From the NCBI GenBank assembly GCA_045546915.1, contig JAZQDU010000008.1:1-64000 (forward strand): a stretch of DNA of 64,000 nucleotides, read 5' to 3'. Under the pieces are notes generated by a model, which saw only the letters and a list, made by a program, of their open reading frames with translations, was not told the DNA's origin and ran no database searches. The stretch is from UMGS172 sp045546915. GTDB taxonomy: Bacteria > Bacillota > Clostridia > Oscillospirales > Acutalibacteraceae. Positions 1-8,810 of this stretch are shown one piece after another. The translations under genes were made by a program, and so were the position numbers. Numbering within the stretch: position 1 is the stretch's first letter; the number at the start of each line of letters is the position of its first letter.

Positions 1-1190
1 CTACTAAAAAGGTTAAGGAACTTGCCGATAAATATGGGTTTGATATTGACCCTAAAAAGAAAATATATGAAATGTCGGTTTCTGAAAAACAGACGGTTGA
101 GATTATAAAGGTGCTTTATCGCGGAGCCGATATTTTAATACTTGATGAGCCGACTGCGGTTCTTACCCCGCAAGAAACTCAGAAATTATTTAAGGTTCTT
201 CGTTCAATGCGCGATGATGGTAAGGCAATTATTATAATCACTCATAAATTGCATGAAGTATTGTCTTTGTCGGATAGGGTTGCCGTTTTAAGAAAAGGTG
301 AATACATTGGCACGGTAAATACTTCCGAGGCTGACGAGTCAATTCTTACCGAAATGATGGTAGGACAGAAAATAGACCTTAATATTGAACGCAGTGAACC
401 TATCGACCCCAAAGACCGTCTTATTGTTAAGGATATCACATGCAAAAGCCGTGAGGGTGTTAAATTACTTGATGATGTTTCGTTTACGGCTCGTTCGGGC
501 GAAATTTTGGGTGTTGCAGGTATTGCCGGCAGCGGTCAGCGTGAGTTGCTTGAGGCAATAGCCGGTTTGCAACATTTAGATGAAGGCGAAATTCTTTACT
601 TGAACCCTAAGAACGGTAATATAGAAAATCTTCGCGATAAAACACCGTTGCAGATAAGGGAACTTGGAGTAAGGCTGTCGTTTGTGCCCGAGGACCGACT
701 TGGAATGGGCCTTGTCGGCAATATGGATATTGTTGATAATATGATGTTAAGAAGTTACCGAAAAGGGAAGTCGGCATTTTTACAGCGTAAGGCACCTAAA
801 GACCTCGCTGTAAAGATTATAGACGAACTTCAGGTTGTAACACCCGGTGTCAGCACACCGGTACGACGTCTTTCGGGCGGTAATGTTCAAAAGGTGCTTG
901 TAGGACGCGAAATTTCTGCCGCACCCAAGTTGCTTATGGCGGCATATCCCGTAAGAGGTCTTGACATTAATTCCTCTTATACGATTTATAATCTTTTAAA
1001 CGAGCAAAAGAAAAAAGGTGTAGCGGTAATCTTTGTTGGTGAAGACCTTGATGTTTTAATTGAACTTTGTGACCGTATTATGGTTATAGGCTCAGGAAAA
1101 ATAACAGGTATCGTTGATGCAAGAACAACTACGAAAGAAGAAATAGGACTTTTGATGACTAAGACCGAGAGAGGTGAGCAGGGTGAGTAA
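1..1190 (+). CDS. Nucleoside-type ABC importer, ATP-binding protein (5' partial)
   Basis: The frame is open from the first complete codon at position 3, so the gene starts upstream of the window; the methionine at 72 is internal. What remains is the end of the first ATPase domain and a complete second one. The first has a degenerate signature SVSEKQ, Walker B ILILDEPT and the switch histidine in ITHKLHE. The second has a Walker A-like GIAGSGQRELLEAIAG without the usual lysine, the signature LSGGNVQK and a weak Walker B AAYPVRGLD. Duplicated ATPase domains with a degenerate second copy are typical of the sugar/nucleoside importer family (YufO/NupA-like with BMP-type binding proteins). Two permease genes follow with overlapping ends, so this is one operon. 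Substrate is inferred from family only. Confidence 0.88.
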   Translation, partial: TKKVKELADKYGFDIDPKKKIYEMSVSEKQTVEIIKVLYRGADILILDEPTAVLTPQETQKLFKVLRSMRDDGKAIIIITHKLHEVLSLSDRVAVLRKGEYIGTVNTSEADESILTEMMVGQKIDLNIERSEPIDPKDRLIVKDITCKSREGVKLLDDVSFTARSGEILGVAGIAGSGQRELLEAIAGLQHLDEGEILYLNPKNGNIENLRDKTPLQIRELGVRLSFVPEDRLGMGLVGNMDIVDNMMLRSYRKGKSAFLQRKAPKDLAVKIIDELQVVTPGVSTPVRRLSGGNVQKVLVGREISAAPKLLMAAYPVRGLDINSSYTIYNLLNEQKKKGVAVIFVGEDLDVLIELCDRIMVIGSGKITGIVDARTTTKEEIGLLMTKTERGEQGE

Positions 1191-2298
1191 CACATTGACA
1201 CAACATAAAGAACCGTTGATTCATATAACAAAACGGGATGCCATGCCGTTGTGGAAATCACTTTTGATAAGGGCGGTTGCAATTGTTTTTGCACTCATTG
1301 TTTGTTCTGCAATTATCGTGTTGCTTACAAAAACTAACCCCATCGATGTTTTTGCTAAAATGATTGACGGTAGTTTTAAATCTGAACGCAAGTTTTGGAA
1401 TTTGTTGCAGGAAATTGCAATGTTGCTGTGTATTTCTCTTGCAGTAACGCCTGCATTTAAAATGCAGTTTTGGAATCTTGGTGCCGAGGGACAGGTGCTT
1501 GTCGGCGGTCTTGCTGCGGCAGCGTGTATGTTTTATGCAAAAGATTCATTACCTAACTTATTACTGATTGTTTTGATGTTTATATCAAGTGTGCTTGCTG
1601 GTATGCTCTGGGGATTTATTCCGGCGTTTTTCAAAGCGAAATTCGGAACAAATGAGAGTTTGTTCACACTTATGATGAATTACGTGGCAATACAACTTGT
1701 AGGTTTCTTTATTATGGTTTGGGTTCCCAGCGGCTCAAATGTTATGGGCGTTATTAATCAAAAGACAAAGAGCGGTTGGTTGCCGTCTTTGTTTGGACAG
1801 AAATATGCTCTAAATATTATTTTCGTTGTTGTAATTATAATAGGTATGTATATTTATCTTAAATACAGCAAACAAGGGTATGAAATATCGGTTGTTGGCC
1901 AAAGTGAAAATACTGCAAGATATGTAGGAATAAATGTTAAGAATGTCATTATAAGAACTATGCTTATTTCGGGCGCTTTGTGTGGCATTGCAGGATTTTT
2001 GCTGGTTTCGGGTACTGACCATTCTATTTCACGTGACCTCGCAGGAGGCATGGGCTTTACTGCAATTATGGTATCGTGGCTTGCAAAATTCAACCCGCTG
2101 ACTATGGTTGCAACGTCGTTCCTTATTGTGTTTTTACAGATTGGAGCAGGTGAAATTGCATCGTCTCCAAAACTTGGGCTTAATGAAAGCGTATCGGACA
2201 TTTTAACGGGAATTATAATTTTCTTTATAATAGGATGCGAGTTTTTCATTAACTATAAGATTAATTTTCGCACTAAGAGTAAGGAGGCGTCAAAATGA
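1183..2298 (+). CDS. Nucleoside-type ABC importer permease 1
   Basis: Hydrophobic polytopic protein of about 371 residues of the BPD_transp_2 family (YufP-like). Residues carrying KMQFWNLGAEGQVLVGG match the conserved start of these permeases. I chose the GTG at 1183 because GAGAGG at 1168-1173 is well spaced for it; the in-frame GTG at 1174 would be too close. The start overlaps the end of the ATPase gene by 8 bases, implying translational coupling. It forms the membrane channel with the next gene. Nucleoside uptake is inferred from the family and the paired permeases. Confidence 0.87.
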   Translation: MSNTLTQHKEPLIHITKRDAMPLWKSLLIRAVAIVFALIVCSAIIVLLTKTNPIDVFAKMIDGSFKSERKFWNLLQEIAMLLCISLAVTPAFKMQFWNLGAEGQVLVGGLAAAACMFYAKDSLPNLLLIVLMFISSVLAGMLWGFIPAFFKAKFGTNESLFTLMMNYVAIQLVGFFIMVWVPSGSNVMGVINQKTKSGWLPSLFGQKYALNIIFVVVIIIGMYIYLKYSKQGYEISVVGQSENTARYVGINVKNVIIRTMLISGALCGIAGFLLVSGTDHSISRDLAGGMGFTAIMVSWLAKFNPLTMVATSFLIVFLQIGAGEIASSPKLGLNESVSDILTGIIIFFIIGCEFFINYKINFRTKSKEASK

Positions 2299-3278
2299 TA
2301 GCGGCAATTTTTAATTTTATCAATTCAGCTATTATTCAGGGTACGCCGTTGCTTTTTGGTGCAACGGGTGAAATAATTACCGAAAAATCCGGCAACTTAA
2401 ATCTTGGAATTCCCGGCATCATGTACGTCGGCGGAATTTCGGGAATAATTGGCGGATACTTGTACGAGCATTATACTGCTGAGCCAAACGCGTTTCTTTG
2501 CATGATGATTCCTCTGCTTAGTTGTATATTGGGTTCGGTTTTAATGTCGTTAATTTATAGTTTTCTCACTATAACATTGCGTGCAAATCAAAACGTCACA
2601 GGCCTTGCACTTACTACTTTTGGAATCGGTGTTGGCAACTTTTTTGGCGGTTCGTTGCTTAAATTTTTCGGCGAAAGCGGTTCTATTTCTCTTATAAATT
2701 GCGGTAAAAGTTTTAAGGCTTCACTTCCGTTTGCAGAAGACCTTGGCATTTTCGGAAAGACATTTTTATCCTTTGGTTTCATGGTCTACCTTGCTATTGT
2801 TATTGCAGTTGTGGCATCGTTTGTGCTTAATAAAACTAAGGTTGGCCTTAGCTTGCGTGCTGTTGGTGAAAACCCTGCAACAGCCGATTCGGCGGGTATT
2901 AATGTTGAAAAGTATAAATATCTCGCCACCTGTATTGGCGGTGCCGTTGCCGGTTTAGGCGGTCTGTATTTTGTTATGGACTACACGGGCGGTGCTTGGA
3001 CTAATAACGGTTTTGGCGACCGTGGATGGCTTGCTATAGCAATTGTTATTTTTGCAATATGGAGGCCTAAGATGTCGATATTGTCATCTTACCTTTTTGG
3101 CGGTCTTTATATTTTAAGCGTTACCATTCCCGGACTTTCAAGCAGCACGAAGGAACTTATTAATATGTTACCTTACATTGTGACGATTTTGGTACTTGTA
3201 ATAATAAGCATACAGAAAAAGCGTGAAAATCAACCCCCGGCACATTTAGGGCTTTCTTATTTTCGTGAGGAGAGATAA
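2295..3278 (+). CDS. Nucleoside-type ABC importer permease 2
   Basis: Second BPD_transp_2 permease (YufQ-like), 327 residues, mostly membrane segments. The N-terminal part with ITEKSGNLNLGIPGIMYVGG is characteristic of this subunit. The ATG overlaps the previous stop as ATGA and follows a strong AAGGAGG. Two different permeases with one double ATPase make a heteromeric importer. A binding protein is not in the window and may lie upstream. The gene ends just before the scfA promoter, so the importer operon and the SCIFF operon are separate transcription units. Confidence 0.87.
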   Translation: MIAAIFNFINSAIIQGTPLLFGATGEIITEKSGNLNLGIPGIMYVGGISGIIGGYLYEHYTAEPNAFLCMMIPLLSCILGSVLMSLIYSFLTITLRANQNVTGLALTTFGIGVGNFFGGSLLKFFGESGSISLINCGKSFKASLPFAEDLGIFGKTFLSFGFMVYLAIVIAVVASFVLNKTKVGLSLRAVGENPATADSAGINVEKYKYLATCIGGAVAGLGGLYFVMDYTGGAWTNNGFGDRGWLAIAIVIFAIWRPKMSILSSYLFGGLYILSVTIPGLSSSTKELINMLPYIVTILVLVIISIQKKRENQPPAHLGLSYFREER

Positions 3279-3288
3279 ACACAAACTC

Positions 3289-3317
3289 TTGACATTACTT
3301 TTTTAGTGTGTTAAAAT
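3289..3317 (+). promoter_or_regulatory. Promoter of scfA
   Basis: TTGACA at 3289-3294 and TAAAAT at 3312-3317, 17 bases apart, about 50 bases upstream of the SCIFF precursor start. Confidence 0.75.
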
Positions 3318-3366
3318 TACCGATGAAAACAAAGTCTTGTGGGACTTAAGAATGGAGATATATGTT

Positions 3367-3513
3367 ATGAACAGAATTAAGACTATCGAAACCAGAGATA
3401 TCGCAAAGTCGGTTGAAAACGGCGGTTGCGGTGAATGCCAGACTTCTTGCCAGTCGGCTTGCAAAACATCTTGCGGTGTTGCAAATCAGAAGTGCGAGAA
3501 CGCTGATAAGTAA
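3367..3513 (+). CDS. scfA: SCIFF ranthipeptide precursor
   Basis: A 48-residue peptide. It has a basic/acidic leader beginning MNRIKTIETRDIAKSVENGG and a core with six cysteines at residues 21, 24, 28, 32, 36 and 43. This is the 'six cysteines in forty-five residues' (SCIFF) family, a ribosomally made peptide that receives thioether cross-links from a radical SAM/SPASM enzyme. That enzyme is encoded directly downstream. GGAG at 3354-3357 is 9 bases before the ATG, and an out-of-frame ATG at 3362 is closed at once by a stop. SCIFF is nearly universal in Clostridia, but its biological role is not established. Identification is strong because pattern, size and neighbour agree. Confidence 0.95.
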   Translation: MNRIKTIETRDIAKSVENGGCGECQTSCQSACKTSCGVANQKCENADK

Positions 3514-3531
3514 TTTTTAAAAAAGAGGAAC

Positions 3532-3560
3532 GCCGCCTTATTTTAAGGCGGCTTCTTTAT
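3532..3560 (+). terminator. Hairpin between scfA and scfB (attenuator)
   Basis: Nine-base perfect stem, 3532-3540 with 3544-3552, three-base loop, followed by a T-rich run. Because scfB has no obvious promoter of its own, this probably lets a fraction of transcripts through, so peptide is made in excess over enzyme (inference). Confidence 0.75.
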
Positions 3561-3572
3561 TGGGAGTAATAT

Positions 3573-4946
3573 ATGGTTCATTTGTATAAACTTAACGGAT
3601 ATAATATCGTACTTGACACTTGCTCAGGCTCGGTCCATTCGGTTGACGAAGTGGCTTACGATATTATTTCAATGTATAAAGAAAATACCGAACAAGAGAT
3701 TGTTTCACTTGTTCTTGAAAAATATAAGGATGATTCTGCCGTTAACGAGGAGGAGATAAAACTCTGTCTTAGCGATATTGCAGAACTTGAAAAACAGGGC
3801 AAACTCTATTCAAAAGACGTTTATGAGGATTTGGCCATAGATTTTAAGAATAACAGCAATGTTATAAAGGCAATGTGTTTACACGTTGCTCATACATGCA
3901 ATCTTAACTGTTCGTATTGTTTTGCAAGTCAGGGCAAATATCAGGGCGATAGGGCTTTGATGAGTTTTGAGGTTGGCAAACAAGCCTTTGATTTTCTTAT
4001 TGCAAACTCGGGAAATCGAAAGAACTTAGAGGTTGACTTTTTTGGCGGCGAGCCGCTTATGAACCTTGACGTTGTAAAACAGTTGGTTGAGTATGCCCGT
4101 TCGATTGAAAAAGAGCATAATAAAAACTTCCGCTTTACGCTTACTACCAATGGTGTATTGCTTGATGACGAGGTTACAGAGTTTTTAAACAGCGAAATGG
4201 ATAACGTTGTTTTGAGTCTTGACGGACGTAAAGAAGTACACGACCGATTCAGAAAAGATTACTTAGGGCAGGGCAGTTATGATTTGATTGTACCTAAATT
4301 CCAACGTTTTGTTGAAAAGCGTGGCGATAAAAGTTATTACATACGCGGTACTTTTACTCACGAAAATACTGATTTTACAAAAGATATTTTGCACATGGCT
4401 GATTTGGGATTTAAGGAACTTAGTATGGAGCCGGTGGTTTGTCCTCCCGGTGACCCATATGCATTGACCGAGTCGGACAAGCCGGAACTTTACCGTCAGT
4501 ATGAAATATTGGCAACCGAAATGCTAAAACGCAAGAAAGATGGCAAACCCATTACATTTTATCATTATATGCTTGACCTTAAAAACGGCCCTTGTATTTA
4601 TAAACGCATTACTGGTTGCGGTTCGGGAACTGAATACGTAGCAGTTACACCTTGGGGTGAACTTTTCCCGTGTCACCAATTTGTTGGCGACCCTAAATAC
4701 AGTTTGGGCGACGTGTGGAAAGGCGTAACAAACAAGCGAGCGCAAGACGAATTTAGAGGATGTAACGCGTATTCACGTCCTGAATGTAAGGAATGTTGGG
4801 CAAAACTCTATTGTTCGGGCGGTTGCGCTGCAAACTCATACCACGCAACAGGCAAAATTGACGGCATTTACGAATATGGTTGCGATTTGTTTAAAAAGAG
4901 AATCGAATGCGCCGTAATGATGAAGGTTGCCGAGGCAGAACAATGA
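3573..4946 (+). CDS. scfB: SCIFF peptide maturase, radical SAM/SPASM protein
   Basis: 457 residues. An N-terminal RiPP-recognition-like region precedes the radical SAM cluster motif CNLNCSYC (Cys109, Cys113, Cys116). A C-terminal SPASM/twitch region is rich in cysteine (GCGSGTEYVAV, FPCHQF, CKECWAKLYCSGGCA) and ligates auxiliary 4Fe-4S clusters. Known members bind SAM and form Cys-to-alpha-carbon thioether bonds in the SCIFF peptide. The gene follows scfA by 59 bases, with the attenuator hairpin between. GGGAG upstream supports the ATG. Its end overlaps the next ORF as ATGA, so the decarboxylase is co-transcribed. Confidence 0.95.
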   Translation: MVHLYKLNGYNIVLDTCSGSVHSVDEVAYDIISMYKENTEQEIVSLVLEKYKDDSAVNEEEIKLCLSDIAELEKQGKLYSKDVYEDLAIDFKNNSNVIKAMCLHVAHTCNLNCSYCFASQGKYQGDRALMSFEVGKQAFDFLIANSGNRKNLEVDFFGGEPLMNLDVVKQLVEYARSIEKEHNKNFRFTLTTNGVLLDDEVTEFLNSEMDNVVLSLDGRKEVHDRFRKDYLGQGSYDLIVPKFQRFVEKRGDKSYYIRGTFTHENTDFTKDILHMADLGFKELSMEPVVCPPGDPYALTESDKPELYRQYEILATEMLKRKKDGKPITFYHYMLDLKNGPCIYKRITGCGSGTEYVAVTPWGELFPCHQFVGDPKYSLGDVWKGVTNKRAQDEFRGCNAYSRPECKECWAKLYCSGGCAANSYHATGKIDGIYEYGCDLFKKRIECAVMMKVAEAEQ

Positions 4947-6274
4947 AAACGCCGATAGTTGATTTTGTTAAGGTTTATGCTGAGAGAAACGTAATCCGCC
5001 TTCATATGCCGGGACATAAAGGCAAAGAATTTTTAGGCATTGAGAAACTTGATATTACCGAGGTAAACGGAGCCGATGTGTTAAGCGATGCCGATGGTAT
5101 TATTGCTGAAAGCGAAACGGAAGCAGCAAAACTTTTCGGTAGTTATAAAACCTTTTATTCGACCGAGGGCTCGTCACTTTGCATAAAAACCATGTTGGCA
5201 TTGATTAATGCCAACAAAAAGGATAAGCGTTGCAGAATACTTGCCGCAAGAAACGTTCACAAATCGTTTGTTTATGGCTGTGCGCTTTGCGATATTGATG
5301 TTGAGTGGTTAAATGACGGCACACAGGAGCATTTTTGCTCTTGCAAAGTAACACCAATGCAGTTAAAAAAGGCATTGTCAGACGTTCAAGGCAAAGTTGA
5401 TGCAGTTTATGTTACAAGCCCCGACTATCTGGGCGTTTTGCAGGATATTAAAGGTTTATCGGCAGTATGTGATGAATGGAATGTACCGCTTGTGGTGGAT
5501 AATGCCCATGGTGCGTATCTTTCCTTTTTAGAAGAAAATTTACATCCTTTAAATTTGGGCGCGTCAATGTGTACCGATTCGGCGCATAAAACCTTGCCTG
5601 TACTTACGGGTGGAGCATACTTGCATATATCAAATAAGTTTGATATAGATGAAAAAGAAGTTCGCTCTTTTATGTCGGTGTTTGGTTCAACAAGTCCGTC
5701 GTATTTGATTTTGCAGTCGTTAGACCTATGCAACCGATATTTAGCCGATGGTTATACCGAAAGACTTAAAAACACTATATCTTATATAAAAAAATTAAAG
5801 CAAAAACTTGAAAATCAAGGGTTCACGCTTTACGGTGATGAGGAATTAAAACTCACTGTTGACTGCGCCGATTTTGGACTTAGCGGACAGGAAGTTGCCG
5901 AGTTTTTAAGAAAAAACGGTATTGAAATTGAGTTTTATGACAGTAGGTTTGCTGTTATGATGTTCACTCCCGAAATTTCGGCAAAAGAGATAGAAACTTT
6001 TGGCAATTTAATGTGTTCTTTGCAAAAGACAATGCCAAAATCGCAAATAAAAACAGAAAAAGTAGAGTATACCAAGGCAACTAACATAAGAAATGCAGTA
6101 TTTTCCGAGCAGGAAACGATATCTGTAAATATGGCTGTGGGGAGGGTTTGCGCAGCACCCACGGTTTCTTGTCCGCCTGCCGTTCCAATTATAATCAGTG
6201 GTGAGGTGATTACCCAAAGGGCAGTTGAAATATTAAAATATTATAAATTTACAACTATTAGCGTAATTAAATAA
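4943..6274 (+). CDS. Orn/Lys/Arg decarboxylase family PLP enzyme
   Basis: 443 residues of the fold-type I PLP decarboxylase family (SpeA/YaaO-like). The PLP lysine sits in DSAHKTLPVLTGGAY; the substrate/cofactor region is VTSPDYLGVL and the aspartate motif is VVDNAHGAY. I start it at the ATG that overlaps the scfB stop; an earlier in-frame methionine at 4907 lies inside scfB. It decarboxylates lysine, arginine or ornithine to a polyamine precursor, but sequence alone does not choose among them. Translational coupling to the SCIFF maturase is interesting but may only reflect shared transcription. Confidence 0.85.
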   Translation: MKTPIVDFVKVYAERNVIRLHMPGHKGKEFLGIEKLDITEVNGADVLSDADGIIAESETEAAKLFGSYKTFYSTEGSSLCIKTMLALINANKKDKRCRILAARNVHKSFVYGCALCDIDVEWLNDGTQEHFCSCKVTPMQLKKALSDVQGKVDAVYVTSPDYLGVLQDIKGLSAVCDEWNVPLVVDNAHGAYLSFLEENLHPLNLGASMCTDSAHKTLPVLTGGAYLHISNKFDIDEKEVRSFMSVFGSTSPSYLILQSLDLCNRYLADGYTERLKNTISYIKKLKQKLENQGFTLYGDEELKLTVDCADFGLSGQEVAEFLRKNGIEIEFYDSRFAVMMFTPEISAKEIETFGNLMCSLQKTMPKSQIKTEKVEYTKATNIRNAVFSEQETISVNMAVGRVCAAPTVSCPPAVPIIISGEVITQRAVEILKYYKFTTISVIK

Positions 6275-6290
6275 AAAGCGCAAAATTTGG

Positions 6291-6319
6291 TTGAAAATAG
6301 GGCATTTTCATGGTATAAT
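6291..6319 (+). promoter_or_regulatory. Promoter of the GH36-like gene
   Basis: TTGAAA 6291-6296 and TATAAT 6314-6319 with a 17-base spacer. It lies inside the longest possible reading frame of the downstream gene, which argues for the later start codon. Confidence 0.7.
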
Positions 6320-6349
6320 AAATTAAATAAAAAACAGAGGTGCATTATT

Positions 6350-7930
6350 ATGGTAGATATTTTGAGAAAACCTGACGATATAAAGATTAAGTCGTCAAAC
6401 GGCATTGATGATATCGTTGTTGAAACTGAAATTGTCGACAGAAAACTTAATCTTTACGTTACCGCTGATAAAAGTCATCCTACCTTTATTACCTTGCGTT
6501 GGAACTACAAGGTTAATGAGCCTACAAGGGTAATGGGAGATAAGTGGGAGCGTTCGTATGCCGACCTTGAGTGGCGTTCGTTAAACGGTGAACACTTTAT
6601 GCCTTGGTATTTCCTTGCTTCTAACGGTAAGCAGACTACCGGTTGCGGTGTTATGGTAAGACCCAATAGTTTTGTCTGCTTCGAGCATGACGCATCGGGC
6701 GTTACTGCTTGGGTTGATGTGCGTACCGGCGGAACAGGTGTTGAACTTGGCGGAAGAAAATTGCTTGCTTGCACCTTTGTTTGTGAACATTATGAAGGTA
6801 TGTCTGAGTTTAAGGCTGCTAAGGAATTCTGTAAAGTAATGTGTACTGACCCGATACTTCCTAAAGCACCGGTTTACGGAAGTAACAACTGGTATTATGC
6901 TTATGGAAACAGTTCTTATGACGAGATTATGACCGATGCTTCGCTTATAGCAGAACTTGCAGGTCAAAATGAAAATAAACCTTACATGGTTATCGACGAT
7001 GGTTGGTCGGTTAAGAGTTGCTGTGGCCCGTGGATTCCTAATGAAAAATACGGCGACATGAAGAAGGTAGCCGATGAGTTTAAGGCTAAAGGCTTAAAAC
7101 CGGGTATTTGGTTTAGACCTCTTCACGATGCTGTGGCATATGCCGAGCATCCCGATTGGAGAATTAAGAGAAGAGTTAACAACGAGGATAAGCTCTTTTA
7201 TTTAGACCCTACCAACCCCGAAGTTCAGCAGTATCTTCGTGAAAACATTCGTACCATTATCGGTTGGGGATATGAACTCATTAAACATGACTTCTCAACA
7301 TTTGATATGTTTGGTGCTTTTGGCTTTACCCTTAATGGTAAGATAACCAATTACGACGATTGGTCTTTCTACGACAAGTCAAAAACCAATGCTGAAATCG
7401 TACTTGATTTTTACAAACTTATTCGCGAAGAGGCAAAAGATGCTGTAATTATTGGTTGCAATACAATTTCACATCTTTGCGCCGGTCTTGTTGAAGTTAA
7501 CCGTATCGGTGACGATACAAGCGGTAACGTTTGGTCAAGAACAAGGGCTGTCGGTGTTAACACACTTGCTTTCAGACTTTGCCAAAACGGTTCTTTCTAT
7601 ATGGTTGATGCCGACTGTATAGGTACTATTAACAATGTTATTCCTTGGAGACTTAACAGAAAATGGCTTGACCTCTTGGCAAGAAGCGGTTCTCCGTTGT
7701 TTGCTTCTATTAATCCTGCCGATGTTACAGAAGAAATGAAGAAAGACTTAATTGAGGCATTCAAAGTAAACTCGGTTCAGACCGATGAAGCAGAGCCTCT
7801 TGATTGGCTTTATAATAAACAACCTCAAAAGTGGCTTATCAACGGTGAAAATGTTGAATATGATTTCATTGAAGACGATTATCCGTTGCTTATTGGCGGT
7901 AATGTGCAACCTCACGTATTTAAGATTTAA
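6350..7930 (+). CDS. GH36/GH27-type (clan D) glycosidase, alpha-galactosidase-like
   Basis: 526 residues from ATG 6350, preceded by AGAGGTG; a longer frame from 6287 would overlap the promoter. An N-terminal beta domain is followed by a TIM barrel. The barrel has the clan D substrate segment MVIDDGW, the motif GLKPGIWFRP, a candidate nucleophile Asp314 in LIKHDFS, and candidate acid/base residues Asp388/389 in NRIGDDTSG. No signal peptide, so it should act in the cytoplasm on imported oligosaccharides. Members of this clan cleave alpha-galactosides, but many divergent members are uncharacterised, and KHDFS differs from the classical KWD pattern. Monocistronic. Confidence 0.8.
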   Translation: MVDILRKPDDIKIKSSNGIDDIVVETEIVDRKLNLYVTADKSHPTFITLRWNYKVNEPTRVMGDKWERSYADLEWRSLNGEHFMPWYFLASNGKQTTGCGVMVRPNSFVCFEHDASGVTAWVDVRTGGTGVELGGRKLLACTFVCEHYEGMSEFKAAKEFCKVMCTDPILPKAPVYGSNNWYYAYGNSSYDEIMTDASLIAELAGQNENKPYMVIDDGWSVKSCCGPWIPNEKYGDMKKVADEFKAKGLKPGIWFRPLHDAVAYAEHPDWRIKRRVNNEDKLFYLDPTNPEVQQYLRENIRTIIGWGYELIKHDFSTFDMFGAFGFTLNGKITNYDDWSFYDKSKTNAEIVLDFYKLIREEAKDAVIIGCNTISHLCAGLVEVNRIGDDTSGNVWSRTRAVGVNTLAFRLCQNGSFYMVDADCIGTINNVIPWRLNRKWLDLLARSGSPLFASINPADVTEEMKKDLIEAFKVNSVQTDEAEPLDWLYNKQPQKWLINGENVEYDFIEDDYPLLIGGNVQPHVFKI

Positions 7931-7957
7931 AAACTTGTCTTGCTGCTAAAAAATATC

Positions 7958-7986
7958 TTGACATTTGATATTGTGGTATATATAAT
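7958..7986 (+). promoter_or_regulatory. Promoter of yceD-rpmF
   Basis: TTGACA 7958-7963 and TATAAT 7981-7986, 17-base spacer, 28 bases before the yceD start. Confidence 0.85.
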
Positions 7987-8014
7987 AGTCTGTGTGACAA
8001 TTTGAGGTGATATT

Positions 8015-8512
8015 ATGGTTCTTGATTTACGTTCGCTTTTTGTTAACGATAATGAGAGCCTTCCCATCGATTGCAGGTTCGATATGAGCGATGTTGATTT
8101 CTATGGTGAAACCCCATTAAAGGTTCCCGTATTGGTCAGCGGTAAAGCATACAGTCGTGCCGGTATTGTAACACTGTCTGTCATGTGCGATTGTGAGTAT
8201 TCGGCGCCCTGCGACCGTTGCGGAGTCGATACTGTAAAGCACTATATGGTTCCTATAGAGCGAGTTCTTGTCGCAAAACTTGAAAATGGCGAGAATGACG
8301 AAATAATCCTTTTGGAAGATTTCAAACTTGATTTGGAGGAACTTATTTTTACAGAGGTTGTTCTTGCAATGCCGAGGAAACATCTCTGCAACGAGGATTG
8401 CCTCGGACTCTGTCAAGAATGTGGAAAAAACCTTAACAACGGTCCTTGTGGCTGTGCTACCAAAACGGTTGACCCGCGTCTTGCAGCTTTGTCCAAATTC
8501 TTTGATAATTAA
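8015..8512 (+). CDS. yceD: YceD/DUF177 protein
   Basis: 165 residues with the DUF177 cysteine pattern: CDRC at about 66-69 and a C-terminal CxxxCLGLCQECG cluster. The family is linked to 23S rRNA/large subunit accumulation and is nearly always next to rpmF, as here (32-base gap). Short consensus promoter upstream, good GAGGTGAT ribosome binding site. Function is from family and context. Confidence 0.9.
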   Translation: MVLDLRSLFVNDNESLPIDCRFDMSDVDFYGETPLKVPVLVSGKAYSRAGIVTLSVMCDCEYSAPCDRCGVDTVKHYMVPIERVLVAKLENGENDEIILLEDFKLDLEELIFTEVVLAMPRKHLCNEDCLGLCQECGKNLNNGPCGCATKTVDPRLAALSKFFDN

Positions 8513-8544
8513 CTAACAAAAGTGTAACTAAGGAGGCGTTAAAG

Positions 8545-8727
8545 ATGGCAGTACCTAAGAGAAAAACATCTAAGGCCAGAAAAAACAAAAGACGTTCTTC
8601 CGTTTGGAAGATGAGTGCTCCTGCACTTGTCAAGTGCAACCACTGTGGCGAGTTTAAGAGACCTCACCGTGTTTGCCCGGCCTGCGGTTACTATAACGAC
8701 CGCGAAGTAATTAAGGTTGAAGCTTAA
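8545..8727 (+). CDS. rpmF: 50S ribosomal protein L32
   Basis: 60 residues starting MAVPKRKTSKARKNKRR, with zinc ligands Cys31, Cys34, Cys44 and Cys47 (zinc-binding form of L32). Length and sequence are canonical. AAGGAGGCG precedes the ATG. Last gene of the yceD-rpmF unit. Confidence 0.98.
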   Translation: MAVPKRKTSKARKNKRRSSVWKMSAPALVKCNHCGEFKRPHRVCPACGYYNDREVIKVEA

Positions 8728-8735
8728 TTGAACAA

Positions 8736-8772
8736 AAGGGGAAGGATTTTTTATTCCTTCCCTTTATTTTTT
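8736..8772 (+). terminator. Terminator after rpmF
   Basis: GGGAAGGA pairs with TCCTTCCC around a T-rich loop, followed by TTTATTTTTT. Confidence 0.85.
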
Positions 8773-8810
8773 AACAATTATGATTTAAAATGGATAAAAG
8801 GGGTGATATT

